Source of the DNA: Thalassiosira profunda
Lineage: Eukaryota; Bacillariophyta; Thalassiosirophyceae; Thalassiosirales; Thalassiosiraceae
Direction: 5' to 3'
Length of the DNA: 23,486 nt
Assembly: GCA_036939355.1 (NCBI GenBank)
Contig: JALLAP010000853.1
Span: 1-23,486 of the forward strand
Each line of letters begins with the position of its first letter. Position 1 is the stretch's first letter. The notes beneath the pieces are model-generated. The model did not search any database. It saw nothing but the letters and a program-made list of their open reading frames with translations, and was not told the DNA's origin. Positions 17,152 through 23,486 of the stretch are shown piece after piece. The position numbers were made by a program, and so were the translations under genes.

Positions 17152-18987
17152 ATGCCACCCGGAAGCAGCCGCGCAGTGCTAGAGAATACGTCTGGGCCAT
17201 CGCGGTTATCAGTGCTTGGGTTTGGCACCGAGCGACGGCGGCGACGCAGAACTGCATCTGCATCAGCGTCAATATTGTTGGCCACGATGCTTTCGCTGCT
17301 GTCGGCCCGAGCCAGAGGCTCGCTGCATTGTCCATCACCACATATAAGGCAAACGATGACACGGGCGTGTGCATTTGCAACCTGCAATGTCGATACTGTG
17401 AAGATACGAAGCAATCTGCAGAAGAATGTGCACGTGATGTGCACATCACCATCACCGATCAAATCTACAATTGCAACGGCACTGCGCATGAGCTCCACCG
17501 ACGAGCGCGATCCCGACGCCTTCGCTCTCTCGGGCTACCAGCGCCCCAAGGTGAACTGGTACCCCGGCCACATCGCCAAGGCCGAGCGGCAACTGTCCGA
17601 AACCCTTAAGTCGGTCGACGTCGTCATCGAGGTGCGAGACGCCCGCGCCCCCAAGGCCACGGCCCACCCGAGCGTGGGGAAGTGGGCCGCCGGCCGGCCG
17701 CGGGTGGTGGTATTGACGCGCATGGACACCGTGACGGTCAAGAACCGCGAGACGTGGCGGGAGGCGTACAAGCGGCTCGGCGCGGACCGGTGGGAGGAGG
17801 CGCTGGGCGGGGAGGAGAAGAATCGGAACGTGCAGCTGCGGCAGGAGCGGAGCAAGTACGGCGCCGAGGAGGGCGGGGGCGGGGACAGGGGCGTAGAAGA
17901 GGTGTTGTTTGTCGACGCGAAGCGGGGACAGGGAACGCACGCCATCTCCAGGGCCGTGTACCGCGCGGGGAGGCACGTCAACGAGCGAAGGAAGCGGAGG
18001 GGATTGAACGAACGATCGTTGCGAGTGGGCATAATTGGGTTCCCAAACATTGGCAAGTCTGCGTTGATCAACCGTCTCTTGGGGCGCAAACGAGCACGAA
18101 CGGCGAATACTCCCGGAATCACGCGCTCTTTACAGTGGATACGAGTGGCCGCCGACAAATACGGCACATCTGCGTCGGGATCCAGCAAAAGCAACCGCGG
18201 CGAGAACTCGAGAAAGAAGGGCTTCGAGCTGCTGGACAGTCCTGGAATCATCCCTTCAGACATGCTCGATCAGAGTGATGCGCTGTTGTTGGCGGCATGC
18301 AACAGCGTCGGCGTGGGTGCATACGACAACCAGGCCGTGGCCGCCTACCTCTGCGATAAAATCCAATCCCTCGTCATGGGCGACAAGGAGAATGTCGCCG
18401 CACCCCAGTGGAGGCAAAAGTGCATCGAGCGATATCGCTTCGACCCACTCAAACCACTGTCCGACCAAAACATTGCGGCCCGCTGGGGGAGCGAGAACAC
18501 GGACGGGTCGGCCAACTCATGGATCGCGTGGGCGGCAAAGAATCGCGATCGCATCCCGACCGGAGAAGATATGCTGTTTATAGTGGCCGACAACACTTGC
18601 ATGGGCGATCCGGAGAATGCGGCACGGAAGATCCTCCAGGACTTTCGGCAGGGACGAATGGGGCCAGTGGCACTGCAAATGGCGCCCGAGACGGAGGTCG
18701 ACGACGGGCAGGCGTATGTCGAGGCTGTGCAGCAGGATGGCATCAACTTGCGAGAGGTCGTTAGCCCGTCGGAGTTCAAGCGGGCGGCCGAGGATGAGGA
18801 GCGAAGGCAGAAGGAGGAGATTGAGCAACGCGCCAAGGCCGCGCAGGAGGCGGCCAAAGAGAAAGGACTGGAGTTACCGCCGGTGATGGAGGGTGCGGTG
18901 GACAGAGAAGATGCAAGTGAGGATGAAACCGATGCACAAAAACCTGCAGAGAGCGAGGTTGGGAAGGGCTTGTTCGATGGGTGGTAG
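17152..18987 (+). CDS. Circularly permuted GTPase, YlqF/RbgA/MTG1 (DAR GTPase) family, with N-terminal extension
   Basis: Probably helps assemble the large ribosomal subunit in an organelle, as RbgA does in bacteria, MTG1 in mitochondria and DAR GTPase 3 in chloroplasts; role inferred from family. 611 aa, intronless. Motif order is permuted: NWYPGHIAKAERQL (135-148), DARAP, G4 as TRMD (189-192, in place of NKxD), G5 as VDAKRG, G1 GFPNIGKSA (296-304), G2 TPGIT (320-324), G3 DSPGI (362-366). Low-complexity inserts lie between G4 and G5 and between G2 and G3. A charged coiled tail of ~100 residues follows the domain. The first ~130 residues are Arg/Ser/Ala-rich and contain ACAFATC, resembling a plastid or mitochondrial leader, but the signal is not clear. 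The start at 17152 has a good context (cccaccATG). The MITE-like element lies directly upstream. Confidence 0.9.
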   Translation: MPPGSSRAVLENTSGPSRLSVLGFGTERRRRRRTASASASILLATMLSLLSARARGSLHCPSPHIRQTMTRACAFATCNVDTVKIRSNLQKNVHVMCTSPSPIKSTIATALRMSSTDERDPDAFALSGYQRPKVNWYPGHIAKAERQLSETLKSVDVVIEVRDARAPKATAHPSVGKWAAGRPRVVVLTRMDTVTVKNRETWREAYKRLGADRWEEALGGEEKNRNVQLRQERSKYGAEEGGGGDRGVEEVLFVDAKRGQGTHAISRAVYRAGRHVNERRKRRGLNERSLRVGIIGFPNIGKSALINRLLGRKRARTANTPGITRSLQWIRVAADKYGTSASGSSKSNRGENSRKKGFELLDSPGIIPSDMLDQSDALLLAACNSVGVGAYDNQAVAAYLCDKIQSLVMGDKENVAAPQWRQKCIERYRFDPLKPLSDQNIAARWGSENTDGSANSWIAWAAKNRDRIPTGEDMLFIVADNTCMGDPENAARKILQDFRQGRMGPVALQMAPETEVDDGQAYVEAVQQDGINLREVVSPSEFKRAAEDEERRQKEEIEQRAKAAQEAAKEKGLELPPVMEGAVDREDASEDETDAQKPAESEVGKGLFDGW

Positions 18988-19229
18988 TCGAGTGTTTGTA
19001 CTGTTTAGCCTGCATCAACTCTGTAGGGACCTCCCGCACATCGCTTCGTTTGCAGAGGCTTTATTTGAGATCTTTTGTGGATGTCCTTCGCAGTGAGAAG
19101 TGGATCCTGACTCCTCAAATTCGCCGCCTCAAACCAAAACAGCTGCAATGACGCTCCCATAAATTCTGCTCCCTGGATCTTTGGTGGCCTCCCATTGTTA
19201 TCGTATTGCAACCTGCCCGGGCGTGAACC

Positions 19230-20747
19230 ATGAAGCTCTACGCGGCCCTTCTTGCGGCGTCCCTCGCGGGGGCCGGCGCCTTCGCCCCTTCCGGGCCCGT
19301 CGCCCGTGCCCCCGCCGCAGCCGAGGGCTCGACCACGCGCCTGTACCAATTCGGCACCCTCGGCTTCACCGCCGAGGGCCTCTACACCCGCAAGGAGGAG
19401 GAGCGGATGCGCGAGCAGAACCGCGTGATGGAATACCTGGGCGAGGTCCAGGCCCCCGCCGCCGTCCGCGATAACCTCGGTGCATCCGTGATGATCTCGG
19501 GCTTCGACCCCACCGATCCGTCGTCGATCGAGGTTTTGGACTTCCTCAACACCGAGGACTCGCCCCACTTCCCCTTCGCCAAGATCGTGGCGCACGTGGA
19601 GGACACGAAGGCGGCCAAGAAGCGGCTGATCGGGCGCAACGCGCGGTATACTGGTCTGCTTGACAAGCTGGACTTGTCCGAGGGGGGGGCGTTGCCGTCG
19701 GTGGACCAGCTGGCGGACGTCACGTCCTGGGTGGCGCACGTGCCGGGGGGAGACATGAGCAAACTGGCCGACATTGCCGATGCCGCCGAGAAGGCGGGGA
19801 GTGTGAAGAACGTGGCCATCCTCGTCAGTGGAGCAACGGGCGTTGGGGGGAGTGCCGTCAAGGAGGCCGAGGAGATGCTGAAAGGCAAAGCCACGACATT
19901 TGCCTACACCTTGCTGGTGGTGCCCGAGTGGAACGACGAGCCGGAGGCCTCCAGTGCCTTTGGCATTGCGAATGCCACTGACGTGGCGGATGCGCCTTTC
20001 GCCGAAGGCGCGTCGTTTTCGAGGGCGGAGAGTCTGCGCATCATCACGGAATGCTTGGCCATCGAGAAGGCGGCGGGCAAGTGCGTCGTTGCCAATACTT
20101 CCAAGGACCCGTCCAGCCTGGAATACATGCTCATTCAGGGCATGAGGGAGATTGGGTACAACCGACTTGAGGAGATCGAACACATGGTTGCGAGCGGGGT
20201 GAAGGTAGGTGCATGTGTTTTATGTCAGGCGTGCTTGACCCGTTTCATCGGTTGCAATTCACAATTCCCCTTCTCCGTTATGCAGGGCTACAACGACATG
20301 CTCGAGGCGAAGAACGATGGCTCGGCGTGGGAGAAGGCGCCAGAGGAAACCGAGGAGCAAAAGGCCGCCCAGGCCAAGACGAAGGAGGAGCAGATCGCCC
20401 TCGCCCGGAAGTTGCGCGACGAGGCGGCGAAGCAGGAGGAGCTCACCAAAATGGCGACCGAGTGGGCCAAGCGCGAGTACCTGCGCAAGAGCCTGAAGCG
20501 GAGGATTCCCATTAAGGAGGGAGAGTTCATTGAGGTTGTGTGGGACCGTGCCATGTTCGAGGCCGACTTGAAGTATCGCACGATGCAGGGACAGGCTGTG
20601 AATGAGAGCGAGGAGAGGCAGCAGTTCCGGGAGGACCAGGAGAAGAAGAAGGCCGAGGCGTACAAGAAGGAGCAGGAGCGCTGGCAGCAGATGCAGTATG
20701 AGGAGCTCGAGCCGCCCGAGGAGAAGACCGCTTCGTTTGGACGTTGA
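19230..20747 (+). CDS. Plastid-targeted conserved protein of unknown function, two exons
   Basis: The N-terminus (MKLYAALLAASLAGAGAFAP) is a signal peptide ending in AFAP, with Phe at the cleavage point, followed by an Ala/Pro/Ser/Thr stretch: the bipartite signal for plastids with extra membranes. Exon 1 is 19230-20204, the intron 20205-20285 (GTAGGT...GCAG, 81 bp), exon 2 20286-20747; 478 aa spliced. The intron is a multiple of three with no in-frame stop, so unspliced RNA would also be open (505 aa). The middle alternates beta and alpha and includes VSGATGVGG, reminiscent of a Rossmann glycine loop, but at an unusual position (~residue 205), so a nucleotide-binding role is only a guess. 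The C-terminal ~140 residues are very charged coiled coil, ending near EEKTASFGR. I do not recognise the family. Confidence 0.85.
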   Translation: MKLYAALLAASLAGAGAFAPSGPVARAPAAAEGSTTRLYQFGTLGFTAEGLYTRKEEERMREQNRVMEYLGEVQAPAAVRDNLGASVMISGFDPTDPSSIEVLDFLNTEDSPHFPFAKIVAHVEDTKAAKKRLIGRNARYTGLLDKLDLSEGGALPSVDQLADVTSWVAHVPGGDMSKLADIADAAEKAGSVKNVAILVSGATGVGGSAVKEAEEMLKGKATTFAYTLLVVPEWNDEPEASSAFGIANATDVADAPFAEGASFSRAESLRIITECLAIEKAAGKCVVANTSKDPSSLEYMLIQGMREIGYNRLEEIEHMVASGVKVGACVLCQACLTRFIGCNSQFPFSVMQGYNDMLEAKNDGSAWEKAPEETEEQKAAQAKTKEEQIALARKLRDEAAKQEELTKMATEWAKREYLRKSLKRRIPIKEGEFIEVVWDRAMFEADLKYRTMQGQAVNESEERQQFREDQEKKKAEAYKKEQERWQQMQYEELEPPEEKTASFGR

Positions 20748-20894
20748 AGTGGCAGGCGACAGCCTAGAGCGCAACTGAGGTGGAGGATCTGGTTGCCGCT
20801 CGAGGAGGAATTGTAGATATTGATTAGATTTGTTGAAACAAGTGCGTGCACCACCTTCCGCCCAGTGCGTGCGGTCCAGCAGTATTGTGGACTT

Positions 20895-21596
20895 TCAAAG
20901 CTCTCCGCTCTGCACAATCCTCAGGGGATATCTGGGCTGATTGGCCCCGCCTTTGGTCGGTACCGCCTCCATTTTCCTCACCGTCATCATGCTCTCCCCT
21001 CCGGCGTCCTCCAGAACCTTTCCGAACACGCAGTGCTTCCCATCCAGCCACTCGGCGTTCTTGCACGTAATGTAAAATTGACAACCATTCGAGTTAGGAC
21101 CAGAGTTTGCCATGCACAGCATCCCCGCGGCATCATGTTTGTGGGTTGTCAAATTTTCATCGTTAAAGGTAGAGGTGCCATAGATGCAAGTCTTCCCCGT
21201 GCCATCGTTGTTCAGGAAATCGCCGCCTTGTATCATAAAGTCTGCGGGTAGTTTTGTTTGGTGTGTGAGTGAGTGCACCAAGACGACAGAGCAAATCACA
21301 TGCACCAACAATCGCACACCTTTGATGACCCGATGGAAGCTGCTGTTCTTGTATCCAATGGGCGCCCTCGTCACCGGATCGGTGTGCTCCCCCGTGCAGA
21401 ACTGGCGAAAGTTCTCGCACGTCTTGGGGCAGTCGTTGACGAACAGTTCCAGCTTGATCCGCCCCAGCGGCTTGCCTTCGTCGCCGTCGGCGTCGTCGCC
21501 CCCGCCGCCCAGAGCGATGTCGAAAAACACCACGCGGTTGCCCGCGGCGATGGCTTCCATCACCGCCGCGTCGGGTCCGGCGTTGGGGGCCTGCAT
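20895..21596 (-). CDS. PPIH: Cyclophilin H-type peptidyl-prolyl isomerase (U4/U6 snRNP), two exons
   Basis: Peptidyl-prolyl cis-trans isomerase; cyclophilin H binds the U4/U6-associated Prp4/Prp3 proteins in the tri-snRNP. Exon 1 is 21596-21320, the intron 21319-21242 (GTGTGC...GCAG, 78 bp, phase 1), exon 2 21241-20895; 207 aa. Seen: [30 protein letters not shown] with catalytic Arg, [28 protein letters not shown] and [13 protein letters not shown] with the ligand-contact Trp, ending RIVQSGEL. The FRQFCTGE and IGYK region resembles cyclophilin H more than CypA. There is no signal or retention sequence. A Gly/Asp-rich insert ([12 protein letters not shown]) follows the first strand, and the N-terminus is longer than human PPIH (177 aa). 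Faces the EEP gene across a 179-bp gap. Confidence 0.93.
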   Translation of the reverse strand: MQAPNAGPDAAVMEAIAAGNRVVFFDIALGGGGDDADGDEGKPLGRIKLELFVNDCPKTCENFRQFCTGEHTDPVTRAPIGYKNSSFHRVIKGVRLLVHVICSVVLVHSLTHQTKLPADFMIQGGDFLNNDGTGKTCIYGTSTFNDENLTTHKHDAAGMLCMANSGPNSNGCQFYITCKNAEWLDGKHCVFGKVLEDAGGESMMTVRKMEAVPTKGGANQPRYPLRIVQSGEL

Positions 21597-21775
21597 CCTC
21601 GTCGTTGGCGGTTGCAGGGGTTGTTTTGCTTGAAGAGGAAGTGAAGTTGTCCGCGGGTTGTCCAGCCCCCTCGGACAAGCTCTGGACCACCCATTTCATT
21701 TCAGCCGTCCTCAGCGTCGACTACGTAGCCCCACCACGCCACCACCGAACCGCAAAATCCGCCGCAGCTGCAACG
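21597..21775. promoter_or_regulatory. Short divergent promoter region between cyclophilin H and EEP genes
   Basis: Only 179 bp lie between the start codons, so the two promoters must overlap or be shared. No TATA box or known element is evident. Confidence 0.45.
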
Positions 21776-23325
21776 ATGGTCGCCGTCGGAGGATCAGGGC
21801 CGTGCCAGCACCTAACGTATCCGGCCACGGTGCCTCGGCTGCCGAGTGCTCTGTCAGTGCTGGTGAGTTGCGCGTGCGCTGGTCTTTGCATTCACCTTGT
21901 TGCCTCGCACCGCTGACGCATACGATGCATTCACCTTCTTCTCTAGAGTTACAACGTGCTGCTGCCCAACTCCAAAGATGGATGGTGGAATTATAAAATG
22001 TATCTGCCGCCCCTCGGCCCCGGCGACGAGGATATCTCAACTTGGGAATACCGCAGCTCCCTCCTTCGTGAGCGCATTGGCAGTATCGATGCCGACGTGG
22101 TTTGCATCCAGGAAGTGTCCCCGCTCTCGTTCGAAGATGACTTTGCATTCATGGCCGACGAATTGGGCTACGATGGATGCGAGCTGTTCAAGAAGGGACG
22201 CTTTCGACCTGCCACTTTTTGGAAGAAAGATAGGGTCGAACTTGCAAATCCGGCGCAGCACAAAGATCGGACGCTGCTGACTTCATTTCGCCTTCTGGAC
22301 GAGGATGCCAAAGTCGCAAACGATGATGAATGTTGGCACGTTGTCAATTGCCACCTCCAGGCGGGAAAGCAGGGTGGAAGGCGAGTTCGGCAGGTGCTGG
22401 AAGGTGTATCTACCGCATTCAAGGCCGCCAAGAACAAATACAAAGGTTCGTGGTTGAGTCTTGAGGAAATGCAACGTCGACTTCTGCTAATACTTGTTAT
22501 TGAACAGAAAAGGACCCAGAGAAGCTCAAACTGATCGTGTGCGGTGACTTCAATGGTGGAAAAGAATCAGGTGCTGTCCAACTCTTGGCAACTGGATCTA
22601 TTGGCCCCGAATTCCTCGAAGACGGCGAGCAGGTGGCATCCAAAGATAAAGTGATCCCTATTCCACCGATGGTCGATGCAGTCACTGCAGTTGATCGAAA
22701 GGGAGAGTCGCCGCCGGCAACGCTGGTAGTCCCGGAGTTGATTTCACTGATGGTTGATCAGGAGAGTGCCGAAACTGCGTACGCCAACCCACAGTTCTCG
22801 CAACAAGTCCTAGATCGCCTTCACAGAATATACAACGGCTTTGCATCTGTCACTGGGCCAGATGGGTCAAAGCAAATGGGAAAGGCGGACGTTGAACGGT
22901 GGCTGACAGTCATCAATCTGCGCGTTGGCCGCGGGACAGAATTCCGCAACGCAGCAAAATACATGGGCTGGGTGGATCCTACAGTGGATTCCGGAAGCGA
23001 ATCAGAGGCAGTTGCAAAAGATGAGCGACCTCCAATTGTCATACCTGACAGTGGGCTTCTTTCCCTCGAAGACTTCGTTGCGGTATATCTCGATGAACTC
23101 CGGCAGGGTAAATTTTGGGGCATCGCATGGGATCTTGCTGCATTGGGCGAACCTCTTCCAGTGGAGGGCGTCTTTGAGGCACGGTATGACCGGATGTACT
23201 GTTCTTCCTCTGTAGTTGCAGCGGCTGTGTTGGACACGACGTCTGCAATTGCCTGTCCCAACAAAGTGGAGCCGAGCGATCACTTGCCAGTCTGTGCATC
23301 GTTTGTGAGAAAGAACGGCGCATGA
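21776..23325 (+). CDS. Endonuclease/exonuclease/phosphatase (EEP) family protein with EF-hand-like insert, three exons
   Basis: Metal-dependent phosphodiesterase/nuclease fold (as in CCR4 deadenylase and Nocturnin); substrate unknown. Exons 21776-21862, 21947-22445 and 22508-23325; introns of 84 and 62 bp, GT-AG, phases 0 and 1; 467 aa. All core EEP motifs are present: SYNVLLPNSKDGWW (from residue 30), CIQEVSP with Glu85, NCHLQAG with His165, GDFNG with Asp209 and Asn211, and the terminal SDHLPV with Asp453 and His454. Between GDFNG and SDH, residues ~277-400 form an insert containing HRIYNGFAS, PDGSKQMGKADVERWL and LSLEDFVAVYLDEL, which resembles a degenerate EF-hand pair. Arabidopsis has a calcium-binding EEP protein of this type (At5g54130, from memory), the likely relative. 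The first ATG in frame is at 21776. A transit peptide is not obvious. Confidence 0.85.
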
Positions 23326-23376
23326 GAGTGCACTGGTACAAGATGCTGTAGATCAAACGCTAAGCTACAGCACACG

Positions 23377-23486
23377 CTACACTGTTTTACGAGATGCTTC
23401 CTGACTGTCCATTGTCCCGTCGATCACCGAGGTCAAGCCCCCCATCCAATTTAGAAAGTCTTCCTCTGATTCGGCAGCACAACACA
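23377..23486 (-). CDS. C-terminal end of a gene leaving the right edge
   Basis: Reading leftward from the edge, one frame stays open from 23484 to a TAG at 23379-23377, 35 codons, while the other two minus-strand frames contain stops. The peptide is acidic then mixed (around SEEDFLNWMGGL and ending ASRKTV) and looks like a natural protein tail. It would sit tail-to-tail with the EEP gene, 51 bp between stops, as other pairs here do. Too short to assign a family; it could be chance. Confidence 0.4.
   Translation of the reverse strand, partial: CCAAESEEDFLNWMGGLTSVIDGTMDSQEASRKTV

Noticed and set aside
19005..20183. 392-codon minus-strand open frame opposite the plastid protein gene
   Set aside because: It mirrors a GC-rich coding strand, has low-complexity His/Arg/Gly-rich composition and no family motif, while the plus frame has a signal peptide and a coherent protein.

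Overview
This window looks like nuclear DNA of a unicellular eukaryotic alga, most likely a photosynthetic stramenopile (ochrophyte). The genes carry short GT-AG introns of 62-98 bp. The products are eukaryote-specific: a ubiquitin-L40 fusion, an SNW/SKIP splicing factor, cyclophilin H, an ER folding-sensor glucosyltransferase and a PHD/ePHD chromatin reader. One protein starts with a signal peptide followed by an AFAP motif, the bipartite plastid-targeting signal of algae with red secondary plastids. Genes are densely packed, moderately GC-rich and alternate in strand. There is no sign of a prokaryotic operon, rRNA, tRNA or CRISPR.

Layout, left to right: (1) a PHD-ePHD protein (+), entering from the left edge and interrupted by an assembly error, a single N flanked by an exact 72-bp duplication; (2) a six-exon tropinone-reductase-like SDR (-) with a 20-nt microexon; (3) ubiquitin-60S L40 (+), two exons; (4) a protein of unknown function with two GCPV modules and an Arg/Ser-rich tail (-); (5) UDP-glucose:glycoprotein glucosyltransferase (+), three exons, 1765 aa; (6) an unusual ABC transporter (-) in which a FetB/ALS3-type permease and a FetA/STAR1-type ATPase are one polypeptide; (7) SNW/SKIP splicing factor (+), intronless; (8) a MITE-like insertion of about 250 bp; (9) a circularly permuted YlqF/DAR-type GTPase (+); (10) a plastid-targeted protein of unknown function (+) with one in-frame 81-bp intron; (11) cyclophilin H (-), two exons; (12) a calcium-binding-type endonuclease/exonuclease/phosphatase protein (+), three exons; (13) a probable C-terminal coding fragment (-) leaving at the right edge.

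The genes are mostly independent housekeeping functions. Two belong to the spliceosome (SNW and cyclophilin H) and one to ER glycoprotein quality control. One is probably plastid-targeted, one is a ribosome-assembly-type GTPase that may act in an organelle, and one is a candidate metal transporter. Three head-to-head pairs share short divergent promoters (about 335, 230 and 179 bp). Tail-to-tail pairs are very tight, down to 16 bp between stop codons.

The strongest points for follow-up are the fused FetB-FetA transporter, the MITE-like element directly upstream of the GTPase gene, the unknown GCPV-module protein, the EF-hand-like insert in the EEP enzyme, and the N/72-bp duplication, whose removal restores one continuous reading frame.
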